Assembly (NCBI GenBank): GCA_036583965.1
Contig: JAZBQD010000021.1
Location: 16,916,266 to 16,980,265 of the forward strand
Length of the DNA: 64,000 bases
Source of the DNA: Prunella strophiata
Lineage: Eukaryota > Chordata > Aves > Passeriformes > Prunellidae
Direction: 5' to 3'
Numbering within the stretch: the first letter of the stretch is position 1; the number at the start of each line of letters is the position of its first letter. A program made the translations under genes and the position numbers. The notes beneath the pieces are model-generated. The model searched no databases. It saw only the letters and a program-made list of their open reading frames with translations, and was not told the DNA's origin. Positions 27,175 to 38,600 of this stretch are shown here, piece by piece.

Positions 27175-28013
27175 GGATGGATTTTCTCCCCTCCTGTCTC
27201 CTCTTTTATTTTCCATGCACCTCTACGTGGTGCACATTGCTTTGTGCTGTCCATGCCAGCTGTAAACATACAGGGCAGGCAGAAAAATCCTATGAAAAGG
27301 TTTGTAAAGTGTGCACCAGTCCCTGAAGTGTCACTTGGGAGTCACACCAGTGTGTCCCCCCAGCACATTGCAGGGCAGAAACTCAATAAAATCCCACTAA
27401 AGGTAAGTCTGGGAGAGTATTTTTAATCCAGAGCATCTCTCCTTTCTTTTCCCCACTTGTACACCAAATTCAGCAGTGGAGTGATGGGAATACTTTGTCA
27501 TCACAAACATATATTATTTCTGTGATGTGTGTTAGTACATTGTAATGAAAATGTGTTTTCCAAAGGCACAGTTGCTTTTTTTCCCCTTTGCTGTCACTAT
27601 AACACTCTTCACCAAGATAAAAGGTTTCCTTCCCACCTACCTCAAAAAAATAAATATATATATAAAACCTGAGTAATGGGAATGACAGAACTCATGTAAT
27701 TGTTCCTGCTTTGCATGCTTCCAGGCTGCTTTCCTGAACTATGACTGATCCAGATTCCCACTGAAGTCCAGGAGGGTTTTTGCACTGAAGCAGCAGTTTG
27801 GTTCTAGAGGAGCTTTTCTGAGGAGCAGACCCAAAGCCAGGTGAGTGGAAGCAGCATTGCCACGTGGCTGTGGTGGAATGAGGACAATTTCACCCTGCTG
27901 AGGACGAGGCTTGGTAGTTCCATTGCTCATAAATGGTGACTTCTGCTGCATTTGGGCATATTTATGCCCAAAATTAAGTTTTTTTTTCTTTAGAGGAATA
28001 AAAAAATATTTGA
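27175..28013. other. Non-coding stretch, no gene recognised
   Basis: Nothing recognisable beyond a short AT run at about 27,650-27,666. Confidence 0.5.
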
Positions 28014-28082
28014 TGTATATATCTATCTATATCTATATCATCTACATCTATCTATATCTATAATCTATATATATATATATCT
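28014..28082. repeat. (TATC/TA)n compound microsatellite
   Basis: Interrupted TATC and TATATC units are followed by a pure TA run at about 28,065-28,080. Confidence 0.9.
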
Positions 28083-29591
28083 CACCAAAGGAATTTCAGA
28101 GGCTGAGCAAACTCTTATTGCCCCCTTGTATTCATACACATGTAACTCTCCTTTGGTCATTTCACCTTTTCATTATTTGAGAATATTTTCCTCTTAAAAA
28201 ATATTGAAACAGTATTTTTTTGCATGTGGTGCACAGGTTGGAATACCCAGCCATTCCTGGGCCTGGCAATGACAGAGAATGTTGACTTGCAAACCCTCTT
28301 TGCTAGGCAGCTTGTACCAAAATGTTTGTAATTATGTGTGCCCAGGTAACAGGCTCTTTTAGGTATTTGCTCAGCAGGAATTTTTGCAGATGATCAGCTA
28401 ATTCATTGTAACAGGATGTCTTATGTTGACTTTTGGACTAGATCAGCATAACATTTATATTTTCATGTGAGGCCTTTCTGTCCCTGTGCAGGAGAGTGCA
28501 TGGCCCTGCAAACACCCAGCAGCCACCAATGATGAGAGAGGGACAATAATGGTGGGCTCTGCTTTCCAAACTCCACCACTTGCTCCTCAGCATGCTCAGA
28601 GTTTGACAACACTGCTGGCATCTCTGGGAGAGGTGGCCCATGAGATGGAGACAGGAGCAGCATGTTAGGGGTGTGATTATTGCTTGTGAAAAGGAAGCAA
28701 ATTCTCCATCTTTCTAACTGGCAGATGTATGGGCACATTTTTTATCAAAGCAGTCATTTTAAATGTTCTATTTTTCCTTCAAAACCTCAGTGAGATAAAG
28801 CCATCCATGTAGAAAAGCCAGTTGTTCCCCTTGTAATGGAATTTAACTGAATTATGACCATTTACATGTAAGAGATTCATGCTGAAACCCGCAGAGCTGG
28901 AAGGATCTGCTGACCAACGTGGTCTCCTCAGTCTTCATTAACACCCTCAGAGTTGGTTTGTGAAAAAACTCACCTTGGCAGGGTAAAATAAGCAGAGGAG
29001 ATAACTTTTGACACCCACCAGCCCCCAGAAAGATGCATTAGATAGAGGAAACACTAAAAGCAAGATTTGGTCTCTCCTTCAGTGAGAAAAGGCCAAGAAA
29101 TGTCCAGCAGAGCTGCTCCCCTCTGTCATCCCATGGGGAGAAGTTTCTGCTGGAGCTGCAGGCTCATCCTTGGGCTGGTGGGATGGACAACACCCAACTG
29201 CACATGGTGGATGTGGAGGATGCAAATCCAGAAAGACATGTAGCCACAGCTTTGATAGCTGGAATTACATGAGGAAGACAATGAATGTCCAGCATGAGGG
29301 AGTTCTGCCACTATGAATATGTTTATAGGTGTGAATATTATTACCAGCCTTGGATTAGGGCAGCCTGCATCTGTTAAATTCCCTTTGGAAATGAAAGGCA
29401 AGAACCAGACACCTGGCTCAGGGTGTGCAATGTTTCCTTTCCCAGGAACTCAGAGTTTGGTAGGATCTGACCTCGTGTAGTTTAAGATGTTTGACTAATT
29501 CCATTTAAAACACCTCAATTGTTTTATTATTTTAAGAGTCTGTATTTATATATTTATAGTTTGTATATTAAGCATTCTTGTAATAATAGAA
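28083..29591. other. Non-coding stretch, no gene recognised
   Basis: No gene or element is recognised. The last 100 bases become strongly AT-rich towards the adjacent array. Confidence 0.5.
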
Positions 29592-30728
29592 TTAATATAA
29601 TATAATATAATATAAATATAATAATAATATATAATATAATAATATAATATATAATATAATGTAATATAATATAATAATAATATAATATAATATAATATAA
29701 TATAATATAATATAATATAATATAATATAATATATATAATATAATATAATATAATATAATATAATCTAATATAATATAATATAATATAATATAATATAAT
29801 ATAATATAATATAATATAATATAATATAATATAATATATATAATATAATATAATATAATATAATATAATATAATATAATATAATATAATATATATAATAT
29901 AATATATATAATATAATATATATAATATAATATAATATATATAATATAATATATATAATATAATATAATATATATAATATAATATAATATAATATAATAT
30001 AATATAATATAATATAATATAATATAATATAATATAATATAATATATATAATATAATATAATATAATATAATATAATATAATATAATATAATATATATAA
30101 TATAATATAATATAATATAATATAATATAATATAATATAATATAATATAATATATATAATATAATATAATATATATAATATAATATAATATAATATAATA
30201 TATATAATATAATATATATAATATAATATAATATAATATATATAATATAATATAATATAATATAATATAATATATATAATATAATATATATAATATAATA
30301 TAATATATATAATATAATATAATATAATATAATATAATATAATATAATATAATATAATATATATAATATAATATAATATAATATAATATATATAATATAA
30401 TATATATAATATAATATATATAATATAATATATATAATATAATATATATAATATAATATAATATAATATAATATAATATAATATATATAATATAATATAA
30501 TATAATATAATATATATAATATAATATAATATAATATAATATAATATAATATATATAATATAATATAATATAATATAATATAATATAATATAATATATAT
30601 AATATAATATATATAATATAATATATATAATATAATATATATAATATAATATAATATAATATAATATATATAATATAATATAATATAATATAATATAATA
30701 TAATATATATAATATAATATAATATAAT
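29592..30728. repeat. 1.14-kb AT pentamer array (ATAAT)n with higher-order units
   Basis: The array is built of ATAAT pentamers, interrupted at intervals by a 9-mer ATATATAAT, and is 100% A/T over almost its whole length. In places the 5-mer and 9-mer alternate regularly, giving a 14-bp higher-order unit ATATATAATATAAT, for example near 30,405-30,450 and 30,600-30,640. It produces a 338-codon Ile/Leu/Tyr-only open frame on the minus strand that is not a gene. Such arrays are hard to assemble, so the length given is only the assembled length. Confidence 0.97.
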
Positions 30729-31410
30729 TACCTCAAATAGGGCACCCAATGCTTTTATTTCCCCAAGCAAATATTGCAGCATCTAATGCTCCATTAATGC
30801 AGGGAGGAAGGGATATTAGATGAAGTCTCTCAGGAGAGTTAGGATGAGAGAAGGATTTCAGTGTTAAATTTAATGCTGTCAGCAGTTTAAATTTATATAA
30901 AAGCGAGTGCAATTACATTGAGGAACTTCTGGAACAATCTCAGCCAGCTGCAGCTCCTGCCAAGGTTGGGAAATGGTGTTTCATGTCCAGGTGGACAGCA
31001 GTGTCCTCTCCAAGGACATTCCCAAGGTTGTGTTCCCCATCCCAGCTGGCCCAGGCTGGGCTCTGCCCTCTGTGGCTCTTGGGGTCAGCTGAGGGCACAT
31101 TACCCACAGCTGGGATTGCAGATTATTGCCCCACCTGGAATTAGCCCTGCTGATCTGGCACAGCACTGAGCAGACTCCAGCAGGGCTTGGGGCTCAGGAT
31201 CAGCCTTTCCTTACCTTCAGCACTCCCTGACTGAGCTTTGCCCAGGGTGGGAGCTCGTGGTTTCAGTGGCTGGGCTGTAAAATGTGAATGGAGAAAAAGG
31301 AGAGTGATGCAGGGTGGAGAGCTGGGATGAGAATTTGAAAGACAATAAAGAAAATGCTCAATAGCAGATAGGTTTTAGGGAGAGGAGAAATGCTGAGTAT
31401 CAAAGCAACA
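30729..31410. other. Non-coding stretch between AT array and tandem duplication
   Basis: Unique sequence with no recognised exon. It ends where the duplicated unit begins. Confidence 0.5.
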
Positions 31411-32701
31411 GGGAAAATGGGTTTTGCTCCTTGTGGGTCAGAAAACACCTGTATTTAAAAAGGACCCCAAAGTTCTCTGGAACTGACCCTGAGCCAGTTC
31501 ACAGAAGGGAACACGGCAAGGGTTCAATTCTGGCACCCTCTTTGGTCCCAATAACTCTGGACAAGGAGCATGGATGGGTCTCCTCACATGTACAGAGAGG
31601 AGTCTGTGGAATTTCAGGATGGTTTCCATCAGGAGTGGGATCTGCCTGCTCGAATTTTGGCTTCTCCCTGTCAAAATGAGCGTCTGTGGGAAGAGAAGAT
31701 CAGCAAGATCCAGACAGGAGTATGAACTTTCTCTTTGCACTGATTTGGATCTGCCCAGATGAGCCTGGTGAGGGGAGATTCTCCTTCCCCTTCAGCATCT
31801 TGTGGCTTGGGCATGGGTTCTCTCTTGTGGGGTCACAGACAGGCCACTGATGGGATGATAAAGAGGCAAATTTGGATATGGGAGTGGAGCTGTGTAATGG
31901 GTTATCACAGACATCTTAGTTTCATGTGATTTATTAGCTCTGCTAATTATCCCAATAAATCAGTGTTTGAATGGAACTTGGCATTGACACTAAATGGGAA
32001 GGACTGGAACTACTGCTGGGGAGCTAACAGGGAAGATCCAGCTGCAGATGTCAGGGAATGAATGAGACTTGACAAAATGCAAGCAAAATTGGCAGGTAGA
32101 AAAGCAATATGAAATACTCTGAGAGGATGGAGCTCCCAGTGTGTTAATACTTCATGGTCATCTCTGTGCCAAGAGCATCTTCAGCATCAACAACATCTGC
32201 AGGAGATTCCTGTGGGCAGAGAGCAAAGGAGACACATTGCTGGCCCAGTGCTTTCTTACATGCTATGAAATTTGCTGTAATAAAAACCACATGGAAATCA
32301 CACAGAGCAAAGGAAGCAAAGGCAGCACTGAAGTTCCTGAGCTGCAGACTGGGGTAAGCAGGTTGCAGGTGCAGGTTGCCATGCTGAAATCTTGCTGTTC
32401 TTCAGAAACAGTGCAAAAATAATTCTAGGACTGAGTGCATGCAAGCTTTCCTTCCCCACATTTATAAATAAACAGTAATCTAATGACTGGGAGTGAAAAA
32501 CTCCATCACCTGAACACATCCAGCAAGCTGCTGAAACAAAACCATTTTGTTGACAGCCTGAGCAGGCCCCTGCAGACAGCATCAAACAAGTGAAAATGTG
32601 AAGCAGCCCCTGCTCCAACAGCCAGGTTTACACTGCTGCTGGCATTGCTGGCTCACTCCAGCTCTCATGCTCCACCCTTCGAGGGTTTTTTTTTTTTTCA
32701 G

Positions 32702-32884
32702 CTTTTGCAATCTGACAGAGGCGGGTGAAAGCAAGTTGAGGGGAAGGACATTCCCCTGAAGAGCAGCTGGAGAGCAGTCCTCAAGCCCTGTCTGTGCTAA
32801 GTAGAGGACAGGCACAACACTTGCTTGAGCCCAGAACCACCCCCAAGCCTCGGAGGCACACTGGCACTAGAAGTGATTTTCCAG
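32702..32884 (+). promoter_or_regulatory. Candidate untranslated leader exon of NAT copy A
   Basis: A segment of 183 bp lies between a T-rich tract ending in CAG and a strong splice donor, CCAG|GTAAGC, at 32,884/32,885. It is repeated in unit B with the donor intact. NAT genes typically have a single coding exon preceded by non-coding 5' exons, and the coding exon downstream has an acceptor 7 bp before its start. This is inference: the true 5' end could instead be a transcription start inside the segment, and no TATA box is visible. Confidence 0.35.
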
Positions 32885-33779
32885 GTAAGCCTTTTTGGAT
32901 CTTGCTAGCTGAGAGCTCTCTAACCAGGAAGTTCAATCAAGTCTTGTCTGGGGACAAAACACAGCAGAAATGTGTAAGGGCAGAGCACAGGGAGCTCAGC
33001 TGCTCGGTGTTGTAGATACGCTGCTTTATTTACTCAGTTGTGAGCCTTGAGCTACTCGGGCATTTGTGCCATCTGCCTGATTTCAGCAACCCCCATACAA
33101 ACAGCCCTGTAAACACCCTCAAGAGATGGACAGACATACAAACCCACACCAATATTTTCCCTGTAAGTAAAAAGTTACTGCACATGTTCTGCTTGCTGTG
33201 GCAGAGGGAAAGGAAGGGAGAAAAAGGGAAAAACTGGTTTAACTGGGATGCTGGTTTAAAATTCACACAACAGGATCTAATCTTGTGCCAAGTTTTCAGA
33301 AATGAATGGAACTGTAGTTCTGAGAAAATCCTGGGAACAGCCAAAAGCTGAACAAAGAGAACCTCCTGACTCTGATGCTCTTAACCCCATCGTGGATCAC
33401 TCAGACCTGCGTGGATGTTGAGACACAGTGGTGGCCATGATAAATAGTCAGAATTCTGTAAAATTTCTATCCTAAAGGTTATGTGGGGACTCAAACCATG
33501 GCAGCCTCTGTTTCTGCCAGGATATTACACCAAATGGGAATTTTTCATTTGCTTTGTTTTATGTACTGAATGTACCTTTCCAAAATCCCCATACAATTCT
33601 GGGTTTGCCATTTTTCATCAGATTGGGAATACAATCCTGTTGAATGGTTGGATATTTTTCATTGATTTTACTTTGGGACTTGCATACCCAGAAACGAGAG
33701 CATTTTTGGACCTCTTGTGTCATTAATGGGAACAACATTGCTCCATATTTACAGATGTCTGAAATTTAGCAGTGCCTGG

Positions 33780-34318
33780 GGAGAAATAAAATAAGAACTT
33801 GGCTCCATCAAAATCCCATTCCTTCCATCAAGGGCTGGAGGGCTCAAGCTGCTTTCCATGCCTGTGCTTGTGAAATAGCCTTGCACTGAGCCCTCTGCCA
33901 TCCCAGAGGAGGGCAATTCCTGCTCCCTCACCCACGGGCAGCCACCCACCAGTGGGAAGACCATGAACAGAAGGAGCAACTGCATCCTAAAAAATGATCT
34001 CAGACAATGTGAGGCCTCTGAACCTTGTGGTTTATGCCCAAACCTTGGTTTCCTCCTGTTGCTGGAGAATGGCTGTGATTAGCAGGGCTGGGGAACTAAG
34101 CTGTGCTGCGGGGAGGCAGCTCCCAGCAGATGCAGCAAAAACCCTCCCACAGCCTCTTCTGCCCTAAAAAACCACTTGTGACCTGCACTCCAGGTCACAT
34201 CTGCTACCACAGGCAAGGAGAGCAGGCGCAGGTGATTCCAGCTCATGCCTGGCTGCCTAAATAATGAATGAAACACCATGGCAGGACAGATTTGCTTCAG
34301 ATTTGGTTGCAGAAGAGG
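33780..34318. other. 539-bp segment present only in unit A
   Basis: Unit B joins the two flanks directly (near 41,750). The breakpoints share only about two bases (GG) and show no target-site duplication and no LTR or CR1 features. This favours a deletion from unit B over an insertion into unit A. Confidence 0.75.
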
Positions 34319-34440
34319 CTCTGGATCCCACTGCAAGAGTGGGAGGGTTTGTTTTCTGCTTCTGCTTTGCTGAAACCATGAGCAAAGCAGTTCAGATCTG
34401 GAGAGTCTCAGTTCCTATAATTTCTAGCAGGGAAACATTG

Positions 34441-34461
34441 CTGCTGCTGCTGCTGCTGCTG
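34441..34461 (+). repeat. (CTG)7 triplet run upstream of NAT copy A
   Basis: Seven perfect CTG units. The matching run in unit B has eight. It is followed by 'CTTTTGTTCCTTCCTACAG', which reads like a splice acceptor, so the run may sit in the pyrimidine-rich end of an intron before a second leader exon. Confidence 0.9.
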
Positions 34462-34758
34462 CTTTTGTTCCTTCCTACAGAGATTTGTAGCTTTGCTGGG
34501 CAGGATCTCTGCTGAAATGTGCTTAGCACAGCTGGAGCCTCTCGTCACAGCTGTAAAGGAGGCAAATAAAAATAACATTTGTGCTCATCAGCAGTGTCCC
34601 ATTGGCTCCTCTCAGCACTATTACTCAGCTGCCTTTGATACAGATATTAGTCAAATCCTGCTTCTCTTCTGAGCACCCCATTATAAGGGTTGGGGAACAG
34701 CCTTCCACCACTTCTGACACAGCCTATTGTTTTTTCCCACCCTTCTCTCAGAGGCAGC

Positions 34759-35632
34759 ATGGACATCAAGGAGTATTTTGCCAGGATTTCTTACCAGGGC
34801 TCCTACAATAAGCCAGACCTGGCTACCATGTCAGATATATTCCATGCACCATATCCAATCTGTCCCTTTTGAAAACCTCAGTATCCACTGTGGAGAAAGA
34901 ATTGAGCTGAACCTGGAAGCAACCTACAACAAGATAGTAAGGAAGAAACGTGGGGGCTGGTGCATGGAAAACAACTACCTTCTGTCCTGGGTCCTGAAAA
35001 CTCTTGGCTATGATGTCACCCTTCTGGGAGCAAAAGTTTATGTCATAGAGCTCGACGGTTATCCAGAAGATATCGATCATCTGCTGCTAAGAGTGGAGCT
35101 TGATGGCAAATCCTACATTGTGGATGGGGGGTTTGGGATGGCCTACCAGCTGTGGCAGCCAATGGAGCTGATTTCAGGGATAGATCAGCCTCAGACTCCT
35201 GGGGTCTTTCGTTTTCAGGAGGAGAATGGGATTTGGTACCTTGATAAGGTGAAAAGGAAGCAGTGGGTTGTGAACCCAAGCACCACGACTTCCCCAAACG
35301 TGGAAAATGAAGTTTGCCGTCGGATTTATCTCTTCACCCTTCAGCCACGAGACATTGAGGAGTTCAGGGGCTGCAATGCCCACCTGCAGACAGCACCTGA
35401 CTCACTCTTTGTGACCAAATCCATCTGCAGCCTGCAGACCAGTGATGGCATCCGGGCATTGGTGGGGTGGAAACTCACTGAGATAAAGTACAATTACAGG
35501 GACAATATGGATCTTGTGGAAATCAGAATCCTTGCAGATGAAGAAATAGAGAAAACACTGAAGGAAAAATTCAATGTAACACTAGACAAGAAATTAGTAC
35601 CTGTCAATACGAGCAAGTTATCTCTGTTCTAA
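34759..35632 (+). pseudogene. NAT: Arylamine N-acetyltransferase copy A, frameshifted at codon 29
   Basis: NATs are cytosolic enzymes that move an acetyl group from acetyl-CoA via an active-site cysteine to arylamines and hydrazines. The family start (MDIKEYFAR) is at 34,759, 7 bp after a splice acceptor (TTCTCTCAG, ending 34,751). An extra A at 34,844, absent from copy B, shifts the frame after residue 28, and a stop follows within about ten codons. The rest of the coding sequence stays open to 35,632, with the triad Cys (RGGWCME), His (DHLLLRV) and Asp (VDGGFG) intact. The inserted base itself creates an ATG at 34,844 in frame with the rest, so a 262-residue protein lacking the first 28 residues is conceivable (start context weak). 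Recent pseudogene, truncated gene or assembly error are all possible. Confidence 0.85.
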
Positions 35633-38600
35633 CTCACTGCCTGAATTACAACTCAATTCAGTGGCATTACAGGCAATTCTTCCCTCTCCTTCTGACAAGC
35701 ATCCAAAGGTTAATCTTTCTCCTTCCAACTACACCAGTGTAAGACAGAACATACTAGCAAGAATCTGGAAAACAAATGGATTTTCACAACTATTCCTGCA
35801 TTTCTTTTTAGTTTGGGCACAAATAATTTCTGCCTAGCTCAATCAAATCATTGCCATTCTGTTTGTGCTTAGCGGGAAGCAGACTCAGCCCATTCCCTAC
35901 TTCTTGCATCTGCTAAAAGCTTTTGTAAACTCACCCAGTGTAGCTGGGCAGAATGATGGAGCTGTATGTCTTTGTCTTTATTACCTGGTGCTGCCACCTG
36001 GGGAAAATCATACCTGCCTCTTAAATGAATACTGTATTATCCTGGTTGTGTAATAGCCAAAACCTCAAAGGCATCCTGTGCTGAGTTTCTCCAGTTAAGC
36101 CATAAGCCTGTTCTTTTTGCTCTCACATCCACAACACCCTCTCACATGGCACTCAGGCCTTCCCACACCTGTGCAAACTCACCATGTGAGCACTTGAGGA
36201 CAGGTAATTTATGACTCAGCACTGATGATAAGAAATGTTATTGACAGTTCTGTGTTGTTTCAGACTTTGCACAGCTCCTGTTCTCTCAGTGACATAACCA
36301 AAGAGCAGCATTTCTTTGAACTGAAAGCATCTCCTGAGCATTTTGTTTGCTCACACTCAGCAGCAGACTGCTGGGAATACATGTTCCCCTCCTCAGACTC
36401 TACTCTGGGTGCTATTGCACGTTAATTATTACAGCTGAACCCAAACACATGCACAGAATTATTTTGTGAAACCTGTCTGTTCTACTGAGGATGTGTTTGC
36501 AGTGATACTAATTATATTGATATAAGGAGAAACAATGAATTTTAATCAGATCCCTAATGGCTAAGATTTCTACTAGGAGAAAGGACTCAAATGTGACCCC
36601 TTTGCCCTTTGAGAAGATGCTTGATGTTCCTTTATGTACAAATCTTGGAAGCATTACAACTATGCACTTATAATTAAGCAAATTATATTAGTGAATTACA
36701 ATTAAATAAAAAAAATCAAGCACTGTGAACTGGAATTATTCAGATTTTTTTCCCTCCCAAATTATAGCATGTGTTCCCACAGTAAAAAATAAATGTAAAT
36801 AATCACTGAAGTTATCCTGATTATTTGTACATGCTAATATTTTCCAGCTAAGGCTTTTAGAAGCACAGTAACTCACTGAACCTTTTTCTGTTGTTATGCA
36901 GCATGTTGCAGCTTCCTAGAACTAGCAGTTCAGATTTAATAAAAGCTGCTATTCTGCATGTTCAAAATGTATTTCTTAGAGACACAGCAAGCTCCTGAAG
37001 CCCCTGTCTTCCCAGAGTCAAATTCACTCACATGTGCTTGGCTGCAATAGTTCTTCATAGCACAACCCATCCTATGAGAAAATGAAATGTGCTTGTAAAT
37101 TAAGGAGAAGCTTCTCATGGTGTGGACCAGGGGTTTGCAACACAACGATCAGAAGAAATTGTGCCAGAATCTTGTTTGTTTATGACCTGTGTTTTTCTGT
37201 GGCCCTCAAATTATTGGGAGAGCTAAAGGAGCTAAACTCATTGGGACAGCAGGGACAAAGTGTTGGGATGCAGGTGAAAGTCCAGGGAGGTCTTGCAAAG
37301 CTGTGGAGCAGGAGAAGATCCAAGGAGAGGCAAGAGCCTCCATCCTTTGTGGGAACAAACATAGGAAACACCTAAAAAGGGCTGTGCCCACTCCTCTCTC
37401 CCTGTGTCAGGGTGTTTCCTGCACTTTGTGCTGGTCCACAGGCTTGGGGATCAAGTCCAGAGCTATAAAATCAGCTTTAAGATCAGACTAGGGCATTATG
37501 TCCATTGCCCCGTGAGATGCAGCGTGTGGAGGGCAGGAAGAGGGAAAAGCACTTTTCTTTCTGCTGACTCATCTGTGTGTGTGCCCAGAGCTGCCCCTGC
37601 AGGGCACAGCCCAGCTCTCCTGCCTCCTGCTCACCACAGAGGCACAGTGCACTGCTCAGCCATACAATGGAACTGGCTGTTACAAGGACAAAAAAAAGAG
37701 AAAAGTTTAAAAAAATGCATTCCAGATTGCACTGGTTTGTTTTTCTCCTTATCACTAACTTTGGAGGCAAGTACTTAAAGGAACAGCAGGTTCAGGGAGC
37801 TCAGAGCTCTCTGGGAGCAGCATCTTTCTTCCCTGTGGAAGGACAGGGCTTCTGTGTGAAGCCAGGGGAATTTAGGTAACTGTGTGACTTGGCAGATCTG
37901 ACCTTGGTGCTTGGCGGGGCTGGTGTGAGCCACGAGGAATAGCTCAGGGTGGTGTGATGAGTGCAACAGCTGCCATCCCCACCAAGAGATCAGTGACTGC
38001 CTGCCCTGGATCACTCTCTAATCACAAGTCACTTCCTCCAGGGATCCAGACCACATCAGTGTAAAATCAACAATGTAAAATCAACAATGTAAAATCTGCA
38101 TCATTTGTGCACGAGTGCTTTGCTGCTTTAGCACGGGAGCAGCCACCAAGGTGCACCAGACACTGAAGCCCCTGGGTGACCTGCAGAGGGGAGGATGGGT
38201 TTATAGGTTATAACCACTTACAAAAGTTGCTCATGGTGCTCATACTCTGCACTCCTGGAGGGTTCAGCTGTCATTCAGTGACGTGGAAGGTTAAAATCTC
38301 CTCAATATTATAATCAGTTTGGGGACTGGAACGTTTCCAGGCTCTCCGTGCAGCACCTAACACAGCAAATTGAATGACAGGGGTTTCTACACATATGCTA
38401 ATAGAAATAATCCAACAAAACCATCAGAATATAAACAACTGTTAAAGAAGAAACTCTCTGCCCTGTTTGGCTGCTCTGCTGGAGGATAAGGCTGTCCCTG
38501 AGAGGCAGCAAAGGCAGCCTGGACCTTTAAGAGCAGCAGTTGCCAGTGCAGCTCTTCCTGGGGACTTTGGAACAGCCCAGGGTGGAAAGGCTGAGCTGAC

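Noticed and set aside
29766..30782. 338-codon open frame of Ile, Leu and Tyr
   Set aside because: It is the translation of the AT pentamer array. There is no start context and no protein family, and its length follows from a stop-free simple repeat.
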